From: Meghimatium bilineatum
Lineage: Eukaryota > Mollusca > Gastropoda > Stylommatophora > Philomycidae
Reading direction: 5' to 3'
DNA length: 64,000 nt
NCBI GenBank assembly: GCA_034231615.1
Contig: CM067311.1
Location: forward strand, 19,596,173-19,660,172
Part shown: positions 10,640 to 20,909 of the stretch, in pieces
Layout of the letters: each line of letters begins with the position of its first letter
How positions within the stretch are numbered: position 1 is the first letter of the stretch
Translations under genes and position numbers: made by a program
The notes under the pieces: generated by a model
The model's input: only the letters and a program-made list of their open reading frames with translations
What the model was told of the DNA's origin: nothing
Database searches by the model: none

Positions 10640-10838
10640 TAGAATAAGGGAGTTTTGTTTGAAATGTTGTGTCGCTAGAAAGGAGCGGTTTTGTGGGCGA
10701 GAAAGAATGATGGTCAATCAACTGCATACTGGGACCATCAGTCAATGTGTAATGGTGGCTACACTCAAAGAGAGATGTAAGCGACTATGGACTTATCAGG
10801 AGTGCAGTGATGCTGATCCACTGACTAACTGACTGACA
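10640..10838 (+). repeat. Short dispersed repeat with conserved 58-aa frame and (CTRA)n tail
   Basis: The frame reads KCCVARKERFCGRERMMVNQ and ends WTYQECSDADPLTN, followed by CTGACTAACTGACTGAC. The same block occurs on the minus strand at about 40078-40275 (CSVARRDEHFGGHRRMMINQ) and in part at 16505-16605. Differences among copies often keep the amino acid, suggesting it was coding in the source element. It is probably the 3' end of an unnamed retroelement. Confidence 0.55.
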
Positions 10839-10841
10839 TTG

Positions 10842-12620
10842 CTTGCTATAGAGAGCAGGGATATGCCTTGATGGTTGTTGCAAGCTAGGTAATTTCCTTT
10901 CGATAGTGACATTTGGCGCACACTCAAACCCCTTTCCAGTGACTAACGGCATCAAAGAGGATTGCGCCCTGGCTCCGACACTCTTCAGCATGGTGTTCTC
11001 TGCCATTTTAAATGATACCTTCCGGAATAACAGTGCAGGAATTTGTTATCGCTATCGAGCTGACAGAGGACTTTTCAATCTTAGTAGATTGAAGGCCAAG
11101 ACCAAAACTAAGACGGACTTCACTTCTTGTTCACTGACGATTGTGCACTTCTTCTTCTTCTTGCGTTCACTTGAAACATGTCTATATCTGTAATTCTGTC
11201 TCCTGAATAAAACTCACTGTCTTTTGTAGTTCATACAGTGTCCCATAGAACTTTGATTCCAATGTTGTTTCTTCTGGCTAATATGTCTGTCTCAGCGTTT
11301 CATGCTCAGAACACTCTTGAATTATATGTTTGGCACTCTGTGCTGCCTGTCCACATGTACACATGGCCGTGTTGCCAATCTTGAACTTTGTATACATGTG
11401 ACTGCGAAGTCGGTTGTGTCCTGTTCTGAGATGTAGAATTATAACTGGTTCTGATCTGCTCATAATGTGATAGTCATCTTGTGCTGGTGTTTGTCGCTTT
11501 CTTATTGACTTGATCATCAGTTTTTTTCTGATGGTAGGTGATTGGTATATCTGGTTGTTCTTCGGCATCACCTTCCTTAGCCAGTTGGTCTGCTTTTTCA
11601 TGATTGAGCACTAAATGCTACCAGTCTTAAAGACATGCAGAACAGCATGAACCTCTTTTCTTTGGCCTGTGATGCGTTCGGTCTCACCATCAGCACCACG
11701 AAGACATTAGTAATGTATCAACCAGCGCCAGGTGTCCCCTACACAGAACCAGTGATCACAGTAAAGGGACAAAAACTTAATACTGCCAATAAGTTTGCAT
11801 ATCTCGGCAGCACACTATCACAAACTGCGACAATTGATGAGGATGTTGCTCGTGCTAGTGCAGCATTCGGGAGCCTTCGTGCCAACGTCTGGATCAGGCG
11901 TGGTCTCAGTCTAACAATTAAGTTGGACGTGTACCGTGCAGTGGTTCTACCAACACTGCTTTATGCTGCATCATCCTTGACTGTCTATGCGAGACACGCT
12001 CGACAGCTTAACTCTTTTCATCTTCTGTGCTTACGAAACCTCATAGGAGTATGTTGGCAGGATCAAGTACCAGATACGTAAATCTTTCAGAAGTCCCATA
12101 TTGAAAGCATCCATGCAATGCTGACTAGGTCCCAACTCGCTGGACTGGCCACATCGTCCTTATGCCAGACAAGCGCCTTCAAAAGAAATTATTCTATGGG
12201 GAGCTGTGTGAAGTTAAACGTTCAAGTGGAGAGCAGAAAAAGTGCTTCAAGGATCACCTAAAAAGCTCTCAAGCACTGCAGCATCGATCCTAGCTCCTGG
12301 AGACTAAGCACATGATTGCTCAGCCTGGCACATCCAGATCAGTGGCACAAAAATCACAAAATTTGAAAAAGAAAGAACACTGCGGGCAATCCACATGCAC
12401 AAGAAGCAGAAGGACAAATCCAAAAATTCTCCTACCCCGAACCTTCAGCCTCCTGCATGCACTGCAATAGTACTTTCCGTGCACGAATTAGACTCATCGG
12501 GCATCTACGAACTCACAAACCAAATTAGTTAATTACTAATTTTAATTTTTTTTTCCATCGCATTTATTACCTTTTCATGCCATGCTCATCTTCGCTTGCA
12601 AAGGAGGAACATCATCATCA
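10842..12620 (+). mobile_element. Family B LINE copy 2, interrupted by a family A fragment
   Basis: The plus-strand copy starts within the RT domain (NGIKEDCALAPTLFSMVFSA), is cut at 11148 by a minus-strand family A fragment, and resumes at 11612. The 11635-12081 frame reads CDAFGLTISTTKTLVMYQP, KFAYLGSTLSQ and VLPTLLYAASSLTVYARHAR. A C-terminal C2H2-like finger at about 12440-12530 reads CMHCNSTFRARIRLIGHLRTH and ends at TAG. The 3' UTR ends GCTTGCAAAGGAGGAACATC with a (ATC)n tail. It is 5'-truncated and inactive. The clade is CR1/L2/RTE-like, unresolved. Confidence 0.82.
11149..11601 (-). mobile_element. Family A LINE fragment (3' end), nested in family B
   Basis: The plus strand begins TTCTTCTTCTTCTTGCG, the complement of the (GAA)n tail. 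The minus-strand frame reads HLRTGHNRLRSHMYTKFKIG, CTCGQAAQSAKHIIQECSEH and ends like 7850-7994. Flanking copies of GATTGWGCAC (11139-11148 and 11602-11611) give a 10-bp TSD, the ordinary length for LINEs and a contrast with the 476-bp case. Confidence 0.88.
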
Positions 12621-12785
12621 GATGGAGGTGAAAAGGTCATGTGTTTGACCATTGTAAGCTTTGAGATTTGTGGCTAGTGTGTAGTACAGACAGTGTTTGC
12701 AATGTACAGCAGGCTTATTTAGCGATATGGCTATGAATGTTCTCCTTTCAATGAAATTGGTAATAACAGTTAACATATTATTACC

Positions 12786-12950
12786 CCCACTGATGTTGGA
12801 TGTGTCGAGCCATTTGTTCAAATAAAATAGTGACACAATACATTTGCATTCTCTGGACTACACCCTGCTGGAAAGCTAGAGTATTTTGTTGCTGCAAGAG
12901 AGATCCAGCAGGTGTGTGAGAACAAACAAAACACAATTGAGGATGCATGT
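12786..12950 (+). mobile_element. SINE-like repeat H, copy 1
   Basis: This copy of a dispersed repeat contains the core CATTCTCTGGACTACA and a GAGAGATCCAGCAGG block followed by TGTGAGAAC. Related copies lie at 14150, 16081, 20910 (full length, minus), 23117 and 54984 (minus). It has no coding potential. Confidence 0.65.
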
Positions 12951-13224
12951 TTTCTGTGCAGGATATCCTTAGGGAAAGACTTACATAATTGAATTAGTTA
13001 TCTTGATTAATCAGAGTGGTCTTGCTGAAAATTTTAGCACATTACAGCACTTTCTTGCTTGTCACGTCCTTGAGAAGAACCTGAGCATACAATTCAAGCA
13101 GCACATGTTAATTGTGTGATATGTGCAAGATCTAAATATCACTCGCATGTTGATGCACACATGCTCAGCACACAACTTTGCTGTTAGTGATCAGTATTCA
13201 TATTATCTATTGTAATAATATCAT

Positions 13225-13470
13225 CATCATCATCAGGTCCATGCTGACTGGCGTAGGCGGTCATGGCTCTCCACAGCTCTCTGTCCACAGTCTTATGTAT
13301 CAAAATCGTTGCTGTTTCCCTGCCATGCCAGGTTGTCAAACTGTCTAATATTTTCTCACGTTGTCGCCCTCTGTCTCTGTTGCTTTAAATTTTGCCTGTT
13401 GTGACTATGTTCTCTAAACCTGCCTGTCTCATGAAGTGGCCAAAAAAAGAAGAAGTCTTTTTCTTATATT
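13225..13470 (-). mobile_element. L2-like LINE 3' end (minus), (ATC)n tail
   Basis: A TCATCATCATCAT tail is followed by CTGACTGGCGTAGGCGG and CTCCACAGCTCTCTGTC. This is the reverse complement of the 3' coding end seen at 20575-20705 and in the long minus copy at 60560-62075. It is 5'-truncated. Confidence 0.65.
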
Positions 13471-13684
13471 ATTGATTAAGGTCTGTTTCGCATTTGACTC
13501 TTTCAACACCTCTACTTTAGTTTTTCTGGCAATCCATGGTATTTTCAGCATTCTTCTATAGAACCACATGTGTCATATTGCCTCTAATTTCCCACTTACT
13601 AGTTTGTTTATATAATTTGAAATAATATAGCTTAATATTTATATATAATATATATGTATAATAATATATAGTAATATATAGTTT

Positions 13685-13885
13685 AATGAAGACCTTACTT
13701 GATGGTAAAGTCAAAGGGAAGTGAGCAAGAGGTAGACAGAGACACAAATAGAAGAGTAGCATCACACGATTGACAGGTTACAGTCTAGCAGAGTGCACCA
13801 CCAAGACAAGAGACGGGATGTTGGAGATAACGTTGCAGCCAACCTTCGTTGCGGAGACGGCACTTAATGATGATGATGATGAATT
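13685..13885 (+). mobile_element. L2-like LINE 3' end with (TGA)n tail
   Basis: The fragment reads TAGCAGAGTGCACCACCAAG, then AACCTTCGTTGCGGAGACGG and ends in a (GATGAT)n tail at 13868-13882. Its reverse complement occurs at 26867-27203 and 29770-30060. AT-rich sequence with ATATA runs precedes it (13610-13680). Confidence 0.6.
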
Positions 13886-14149
13886 TAATGTTATCATTTT
13901 TCTTTATCTGCATTTTATTTTGTCTGAGTTTTATGAATGTCAATATAAGCAGTCAGTTCAAATATTACTGTACTTACCGGTATCTATAGATAGTCATAGA
14001 AAGAGATTTACTACAGCCAGATGATGTTTGCTATCATTAACAGTTCATAATAATGGGTGATTAAAGTAGACTGTTTATTCTTTGGTTATTAAATATAATC
14101 ATTCATTAATTTATGTTTGCTTTTCAATTATAATACACTATACCACCTA

Positions 14150-14285
14150 AATTTGAATGTGTCTGATGATTGGCACAAATAAAATGACTCAATACATCTC
14201 TGTTCTCAGGATTTCTATCTGGAAATCTAATAGGATCATTGTCCTACAAGAGAGATCCAGAGGGAGTTTGAGAATGAGTTTAAAA
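14150..14285 (+). mobile_element. SINE-like repeat H, copy 2
   Basis: The order of blocks matches the other copies: TGTCTGATGATTGGCACAAA, TGGAAATCTAATAGGATCAT, AAGAGAGATCCAGAGGGAGT and TTGAGAATGA. It is diverged. Confidence 0.65.
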
Positions 14286-14376
14286 AAATTATACTGTATA
14301 ATAATTTAATAGACACAAACATGAGCTTAGTATAGTTGTTATTTAATGATATTTAGGTATTAGGTCTGTTGATTAT

Positions 14377-14636
14377 CCTCTTTGCTCACCGGATATGCCC
14401 ATAGGTGCTCAGATCTCTGCTTCAGTAAATATCTCTATTCTATGTTGGTTCATTGCTCTTTTTGAGCTCTTTGTCAGGGGTTCTCTACGGGCCAAATTGA
14501 TCTTCACTCCCAATTCCTGCATCCTTGATATTGAATCATGCTCATTCAACCCAAAATTCTCAGATGGTGAGGACTCACGAAGAGCAATGAGTATGTCTGC
14601 TCGGTATTAAATGATTCTTTCATAAGCAAACTCAGT
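14377..14636 (-). other. Unassigned minus-strand reading frame with one stop
   Basis: On the minus strand about 75 codons read open, beginning near YRADILIALRESSPSENF and passing INLARREPLTKSSKRAMNQ before a TGA, then continuing APMGISGEQRG. There is no ATG start. The charged composition looks protein-like but I do not recognise a family. It lies just upstream of the REEP-like exon on the opposite strand and may be a transposon remnant or chance. Confidence 0.25.
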
Positions 14637-14652
14637 TTTGTTATACCCTCAG

Positions 14653-14779
14653 CATGGCGTCCTTGATGAATGAACCAGAGATTGATAAACTGTGCTGGCT
14701 GACATACTGGGTAGTTTACAGTGCCTGTAACCTTTCAGAATATGTCTTCAGTGCCATCCCACTGTACTATCATGTGAAG
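14653..14779 (+). CDS. REEP5/6-like (TB2/DP1/HVA22) gene, internal exon B
   Basis: The acceptor AG is at 14651-14652 and a GTTAGA donor follows at 14780. The exon enters in phase 2, completing the serine codon left open by exon A, and leaves in phase 0. It encodes LCWLTYWVVYSACNLSEYVF and then PLYYHVK, matching the REEP signature WLTYWVVYxxFSxxEF...FPFYYxLK. The residue count between PAYIS and WLTYWVVY (14) equals what I recall for REEP5, and the exon ends at the same place. Oddity: about four residues of the second hydrophobic segment seem missing. The next expected exon, beginning with a CxFLxWC motif, was not found downstream, so the gene may be decayed, truncated or have an exon I missed. 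Confidence 0.78.
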
Positions 14780-15177
14780 GTTAGAATGTAAAGGTTGTCC
14801 TTTGTGTATGTTTATAAAGATTATTCTTATAATTGCTGTAATTCTATAAATGTATATGGAAAAAATTATATGAAAAATTATATATAGATATTTTGTGCAT
14901 CTGTTGCCAGAGTCCGATAAGAAGCAAATAGCAAAGAATAGTCATGCATGTCATAAATGGTGACTAAGGAGGTTTTTAAGTGTGGAGTTGACTGTCTAAT
15001 CCCATAGAAGGCTAAAATGACCCAATAGCCATGTTAAAGTCAGATGTTTAGCACCAAAAATCACATACTGAAGCCAAACTGTAAGCTCTTGCACAATTTA
15101 TTTCATTCTCTGGACTACATTCTCCTCTGCAGAAATTTGAGAATGAATGTAGAAAAAGAATATATATGTCCAAAGAT

Positions 15178-15300
15178 GTTACAAGATGGTTACATTAACA
15201 CATTAGCTACTGGCAAAGACATAACAAGATGGTTACATTAAAACATTACCTATTACAGACATTAAAAGGTTGTTACATTAACGCATTATCTATTGTCTTT
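15178..15300 (+). repeat. Three-fold tandem repeat, unit about 40-50 bp
   Basis: The motif AAGATGGTTACATTAA recurs three times with the partner CATTAGCTACTGGC / CATTACCTATTAC / CATTATCTATTG. The last unit runs into the 3' end of a minus-strand LINE. It is non-coding. Confidence 0.5.
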
Positions 15301-16370
15301 CCACAGGTGAATGATTGTTGATCGCATTCACATTTGCCATTAAGCGTAGGGGTGGGAGCTTAAGCTGTCGTTCCACGGTTGCATGTGGCGATGTGGATGC
15401 ATTTAGTCCATGTTTGTTCAAGGCTATCTTGATGTTTTCTATCAACCGTTTTCTTGGTCTACCTTTGGCCTTACACTTGGCCTTATTCTTGTATTATAAG
15501 CTCTTATTGGTATTTGGTTTGGCTTCATTCTCATAAGGTGACGAACCATTTTACTTGCTGTCTCTCAATATGTTCGATACATGATATTATACCAACTCTT
15601 TTCCTAATTTCTTCATTTCTTATTTTATTTAGTTTGGTAACCATTGCAGCTTTCCTCATACACTTCATTTCACATGTGACGATTTTTCTTTGCTGCGAAG
15701 CTGTTAAAAACCATGTTTGACATTGGTAGCACAGTGTTGGTATAAAAATTGTAGATATTATTTGTTTTTATTTTCCATCTTTATCTTTGGATGAAGAAGT
15801 AATGGTGAAAGTTGGTAAGTCACTGTGTTTGCTTTCTGGCACCTTGTTTCTATTTCTCTGTCTAGTCTTCCATCTTCTGAAAAAATGCTGCCTAGATATT
15901 TAAATTATTTGGCTTTTTTCACTTTGGTATTATCTATTGTTATATTCATTGGTGTTGAAGACTTGCTAATTTTCATAACTTCTGTTTTTTTTACATTAAT
16001 TTTCATGTTGTACTTCTGACATGCTAACAGCAATGCATTGATGTGCTTTTGCAAAGTTTCTTCATCTTTGTATATTAAACCTGCCGAAGACGGATGTGTT
16101 GGACCATTGGTGCAAATAAAATGGCAACACAACGCATTTCCATTCTCTGGACTACATTCAACTGGAAATCTTGTAGGATCATTGTCCTGTTGCAAAAGAA
16201 ATCCAGTGGGAGTTTGAGAATGAACGCTGAAGAAGAAGAAAGAGTATATTAAACTTTGATCATCGGCAAATAATAGTTTTGATTTCATTATTAAGTTCCT
16301 CATCAGGTTTATTTGCAATGTTTTCCTCTTTGTTGATGTGAGCTTCATTAACACATTAGCTACAGAATTA
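15298..16370 (-). mobile_element. Family G LINE (minus), interrupted by SINE H
   Basis: The minus-strand 3' end contains the reverse complement of TTAACGGCAAGTGTGAATG, found at the 3' ends of other family G copies. Upstream in the element the frame reads NVKKTEVMKISKSSTPMN, and the region before the SINE includes LYKDEETLQKHINALLLACQ. A 164-bp SINE sits at 16081-16244. Stops are frequent. It is an L2-like RT thumb and C-terminal fragment. Confidence 0.7.
16081..16244 (+). mobile_element. SINE-like repeat H, copy 3, with 10-bp TSD
   Basis: It begins CTGCCGAAGACGGATGTG, carries the CATTCTCTGGACTACATTC core and ends TGAGAATGAACGCTGAAGA with a GAAGAAGAA tail. TATATTAAAC flanks both sides (16071-16080 and 16245-16254). 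No convincing pol III A or B box is visible, so this copy may be a truncated form of the 278-bp element at 20910. Confidence 0.82.
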
Positions 16371-16504
16371 AAAAACGAGCTGGGGTGTCATTCATTTGTT
16401 TTAGTATTTTTACTCCAGATGGTCAATAAAGAACTGAGCTGTAGTTGATTCATTTATGACAGATTTTAACAAATGGTGCATCATAGTGAAAACAAATGAA
16501 AGTA

Positions 16505-16605
16505 TGATTAGTGAGTTAGTTGAGAGATCATCATTATTGCATGCAGGATACATCCATAGGTGCTTCAATCTTTCCCTGAGTTTACCTGCAATTACACAAT
16601 GATTG
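16505..16605 (-). repeat. Partial copy of the (CTRA)n-tailed coding repeat
   Basis: On the minus strand it reads AGKLRERLKHLWMYPACNND and ends STNS before AGTTAGTTG-type sequence. It aligns with the repeat at 10640-10838 and 40078-40275. Confidence 0.5.
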
Positions 16606-16689
16606 ACATTTCCATTTCTCTATTGGTTGACAAATATAGTACTATTATCATCTCATCAAGTAAATATTATCATAGACATTTACATATTT

Positions 16690-18697
16690 AGAAAAATATA
16701 TATAAAACAGTCTATACATAAGAGTCTATACAAACCTTGGGTAACAGATGACATCCTAAAATTGTGTGACGAACGGAGAGAAATGAAAAAGATTAAGAAA
16801 GAGGCCCCTGAAATGTCAGGGCAATATAGCAAAATAAACAAAAACATCAGAAGGAAAATGAAACAAGCACAAGAAGTGTGGCTAGAGGAAAAATGCGAAA
16901 CCATCAATGAAGGTATTAAGTGCGGAAACAGTAAGGTAGCATACGACACTCTAAGAAAGATAACACAGCCAAATAGACCAACGATATCTACAATACAAGA
17001 CAAACACGGAAAGATACTCAATGAAACAACAGATATAGTGAAAAGATGGACAGAGTATTGCAAGGAGCTGTATAACTGCAAGTGTAATCCTGACTACACG
17101 ATATTACAGAATTCTTAACTAAACAACAGAGAAATAGGAAATGCAGAAATTCTAGTAGATGAAATAAAAGAGGCCATACGAACATTGAAAGGAGGGAAGT
17201 CACCTGGTATAGACAACATTCCAGCAGAATTGTTGAAATACGGGGGCATTAATGTGGTAAATATTATGACCAAAATATGCCAAAATATATGGAACACAAA
17301 ACAATGGCCCACTGAGTGGACACAATCACTAATAACACCAATTCCCAAGAAAGGAAATTTGAAAGTGTGTACAAATTACAGAACAATTAGCCTTATAACA
17401 CACCCCAGTAAAGTGATGCTCAAAATACTACTTAACAGAATAAAACACAAGTCGGAAGAAATAATTGCAGAAGAACAAGCTGGCTTCAGAGCAAACAGAA
17501 GCACCGTTGAACAAATATTTAACATCCGAACACTAATCGAAAAACATATTCAACACCAACGTGATTTATACCACAACTTCATTGACTTTACAAAGGCCTT
17601 TGATCGTGTTTGGCATGATGGTCTGTGGCACATACTAAGGAAATTTAATTTTGACACCACAATTATAGACATTATTGAAGCTCTGTACGAAAATGCAAAT
17701 AGTGCTGTCTTGTCACACAATACAATTGGAGAGTTCTTCAAAACAACTGTGGGAGTTCGACAGGGATGCGTAATGTCCCCAGTACTTTTTAACATATACT
17801 TAGAGCACATCATACAAGAAACATTGCATGACTACAACACGTCTATATCGATCGGAGGTCGCCCTATTTGCAACTTGCGTTTCGCTGATGATATTGATCT
17901 TATAGCTGGGTCAGAACAATCATTGCAAGAATTAACATCAAAGTTAGAAAAAGTTACCAGCAAGTACGGAATGGAAATCAATTCAGATAAGAGCAAAATT
18001 TTGGTAAACAGAAGAGACACAGAAAACCAGACTAATATCATGATGAATGGACACAAGCTTGAAGAGGTGAATACCTTCAAATACCTCGGATCCAGTATAT
18101 GCAGCGATGGTAAATGCAAATCAGAACTAAAAATAAGGCTGGAGATGGCTTTAGCGTCATTGTCAAGGCTAACTGTGATTTGGAAATGCAACATCAGTGT
18201 TGGAGTGAAAATCAAACTGTATAGGTCGCTGGTGCTTTCTGTTGTGTTGTATGGTTGTGAGAGTTGGACACTCACTGCGGACATGGAGAGAAGATTACAG
18301 GCTTTCGAGTATAAATGCTACAGAAGAATTCTACGAATTTCCTATAGGGAACATAAGACCAATGTGTACGTAAGAAATAAAGTAGAGATGTGTGCAGGTG
18401 TCCAGGAGCCATTGCTTTCAATAGTGAAACGACGAAAACTAGCATGGTTCGGACATGTATGCAGGCACGATTCCTTGTCAAAAACAATACTGCAGGGAAC
18501 TGTCGAGGATGGAAGAAGCAGAGGAGGACAAATAAAGACATGGACAGACAACATCAAGGAATGGACAGGGCTAGATATTTCCACACTCATCCGCATCGCT
18601 GACGATAGAATTCGCTGGAGGACTCTGTGTGCTGAAGCATCCAATGTGGTACCCCTACGACCCTGAAGGGTTATGGGTTTATTGATTATTGATTGAT
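16690..18697 (+). mobile_element. Family C LINE (L2-like), nearly open, 5'-truncated
   Basis: One frame runs from about 16720 to the stop at 18664, broken only by an in-frame TAA at 17116. The endonuclease is missing; the copy starts in the linker before the RT (KPWVTDDILKLCDERREMKK). The 3' end is very short: after the stop comes AGGGTTATGGG, which forms a small hairpin with the preceding ACCCT, then a (TGATTAT)-like tail. Two other copies carry the same 3' end, at 27204-27459 (minus) and 32525-32663 (plus). Confidence 0.88.
17185..18666 (+). CDS. Reverse transcriptase and C-terminal domain of family C LINE (493 aa)
   Basis: The frame contains KSPGIDNIPAELLK, PIPKKGNLKVCTNYRTISL, EEQAGFRANRSTVEQIF, FIDFTKAFDRVWHDGLW, GVRQGCVMSPVLFNIYLEH and the catalytic LRFADDIDLIAGSEQ. 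The thumb shows NTFKYLGSSICSDGKC and VLYGCESWTL. The C-terminus reads RRKLAWFGHVCRHDSLSK and ends NVVPLRP. All RT blocks are present and in frame. Upstream coding (16720-17115) is in the same frame, separated by a single TAA. It is one of the youngest-looking retroelement frames in the window. Confidence 0.9.
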   Translation: MKGGKSPGIDNIPAELLKYGGINVVNIMTKICQNIWNTKQWPTEWTQSLITPIPKKGNLKVCTNYRTISLITHPSKVMLKILLNRIKHKSEEIIAEEQAGFRANRSTVEQIFNIRTLIEKHIQHQRDLYHNFIDFTKAFDRVWHDGLWHILRKFNFDTTIIDIIEALYENANSAVLSHNTIGEFFKTTVGVRQGCVMSPVLFNIYLEHIIQETLHDYNTSISIGGRPICNLRFADDIDLIAGSEQSLQELTSKLEKVTSKYGMEINSDKSKILVNRRDTENQTNIMMNGHKLEEVNTFKYLGSSICSDGKCKSELKIRLEMALASLSRLTVIWKCNISVGVKIKLYRSLVLSVVLYGCESWTLTADMERRLQAFEYKCYRRILRISYREHKTNVYVRNKVEMCAGVQEPLLSIVKRRKLAWFGHVCRHDSLSKTILQGTVEDGRSRGGQIKTWTDNIKEWTGLDISTLIRIADDRIRWRTLCAEASNVVPLRP

Positions 18698-19175
18698 ACA
18701 TAAGAGGAATGGTCGTATTTAAGCTTCTCATATGGACTGGTTAAAAAATGGCCAACATTGATATCACCACATGGCTTTCATATGATTGGATGTCTGCATA
18801 TAAAATGGCTGCAGACTTTCATATGATCAGATTCTGCATATAAAATGGTTGAATTTGTCTTCTACATACACGCATAGATCCACTCTGAGTTAGTTGGAGG
18901 CTTTTTATTGAAACATTGTATATTGATCTCAGAGACTTCTTAGAATGAAAAGTTCTGAAGATACTGCCACCCTCCCTCCTCCATCCCATTGGATATAGGA
19001 AATAAGAGCTTAATCACTTGTAATTCCTGGAAATCAAAATAAACAAACAAGCAGTACACAAAAGTATGCCAAAAAAAGAGGTTCCTAATGTCAACTTACA
19101 AACAAATTCAGAATTAGTTGACTGTCCTAATAGCTTTGATGAGAATACTCTTTCTTGATAGGAGATTTCATGGTC
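18698..19175. other. Non-coding stretch, no gene seen
   Basis: A motif near TTTCATATGATTGGATGTCTGCATATAAAATGG recurs in imperfect form at 18777-18850, giving a short local tandem duplication. I see nothing else that I can name. Confidence 0.4.
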
Positions 19176-19179
19176 TTTT

Positions 19180-19700
19180 TGTTCCTGAGTGCTCCATATT
19201 TTGTTAGCATATCTTCTTTTTCATTTACTGGTATAGCACAGTGGGATGATATCCACTATAGTATTATCCTTCTTTGGATGCTTACTTCTCGTATGGCTGT
19301 CAAGGACTTGTAGGACAGACATTGATTGCATCAGTAAGAAACACCACCTGTTGACATTGACTTGTTGTGATTTTAATTATTTCTGCAGCAACGTTTAGGG
19401 CCTCTACTTCTGCAGAATAGCTGAAGCAGAAGAAGATTCCAGTAGGTGAACATTTGGATTCATTTTCTTTTTCCGAATATTTTATATACACTCCAGCATC
19501 TCCATTCTTCACTGCTCTGGTTACTGATCCATCAGTATATACTTACATCCACGCTTTTCTGGGGTATATATCTTCAATATTGTTCTATTTTGGAGAGTAT
19601 TCAGTTCTCTCATAGTGTAGTTGTTTATGGTGGTTCTGATAGTAAGATATTGCTCACACGGAACTGGGAAAGGTATTGGTGCTATTTCTTATGTTATGCC
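19180..19700 (-). mobile_element. Family I3: I-like LINE, RNase H fragment (minus)
   Basis: The minus-strand frame reads VKNGDAGVYIKYSEKENESK, SYSAEVEALNVAAEII and QVVFLTDAINV, the D, E and D blocks of a LINE RNase H. The segment continues downstream to a part equivalent to WxxxHxxxxGNExAD with stops. A related copy is at 58360-59345. It is a different subfamily from family A. Confidence 0.7.
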
Positions 19701-19719
19701 TGGTAATCATCAAGAACAC

Positions 19720-20705
19720 GCACTGGCAACGTGTCATCCACACATGTCATCCAACAGCAGCCAAAAGAATAGTAGATCAATTTGACCCATTTCAACATAT
19801 AAAACAGTGTGTTAGACAAGGATGTGTACTTTCACCAGACCTGTTCTCTTTTTACAGTGAAACCATAATTTGTACAATCATTAATATCTCAAGAATATCA
19901 GTAAGAGGACATAACATAAATAATTTAAGATATGTGGATGACACTGTTCTGATTGCTAAAAGTGAGGAAGATTTGAAGAACTGATTAATGTAATAGGGCA
20001 GAAAGTAAAGAGAAAGGACTCTTCTTAAATATCAAGAAGACAGAAGTAATGGTTATTTTAAAGTAACAAAATACCACAACTTGCAAGATCAACGCAAATG
20101 ACATAGCATTAAAACAGGTCCAACAATATATTTAGTAGTATTCAAGTATTTAAGTACAACGATAACATCTTATGGAAAAAGTTCAACAGAAATAAGCAGA
20201 ATAGGGCAGGACAAACAGCTTTCAGAAAAATGAAAAATATATTGTGTAATATGATCTGTCATAAGAGGTGAGGAAGAGAGCTCTGCAGTGCTACATAACT
20301 CCAATACTAACATATGAATGTGAGTCTTGGGCATTGAACAAACAGGATAGTGAGAAAGTAGATGCAGCAGAGATGTGGTTTTATAGAATTCTGAAAATAC
20401 CATGGACTGCCAGGAAAACTAATGTGGATGTGTTGAAAGAGTCAAATGTGAGATGGAGCTTAATCATTAATATAAGAACAAATTTTTTTTTTTTTGTTAT
20501 GCAATAAGGAGGTTTGGAGAACATAGTTACAACAGGCAAGATTAAAGGCAAGAGAGACAGAGGGTGACGAAGTGAGAAAATACTAGACAGTGTAACAACC
20601 TGACATGGCAGGGAAACAACAACGATCCATATAAATAATACTGGAGATATAGAGCTACGGTGATCCATGATCGCCTACACCAACGAGCATGGCACCAGAT
20701 GATGA
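19720..20705 (+). mobile_element. L2-like LINE fragment
   Basis: The RT core reads IKQCVRQGCVLSPDLFSFY and NLRYVDDTVLIAKSEEDL (YVDD in place of YADD). A later frame (20268-20507) gives LTYECESWALNKQDSEKV and WFYRILKIPWTARKTNVDVL, the thumb/C-terminal part. It ends GGCACCAGATGATGATA, the usual tail of this group. Frames are broken. Confidence 0.75.
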
Positions 20706-20909
20706 TATATCTGGTAGTTCTTCATTCTCTGTTTAGTTTTTTTGTATCAGTGAATAAAACAGCTTCTCTTCAGCCTTCCACTGGCTAGGCCACAGAATGT
20801 GGTCTTCATTGGGTGTGCTGACATGCTCTTGTACTTTTCTGCATGGATGATGATCTTAGTGTCTCGTCTGTAATTTTATTCTATTTCATTTATGTCTTCA
20901 TTATGTTAT

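Noticed and set aside
13556..14024. Two ORFs (13556-13765 minus, 13770-14024 plus) as small genes
   Set aside because: One is AT-repeat sequence, the other overlaps an L2-like LINE 3' end and its (GAT)n tail.
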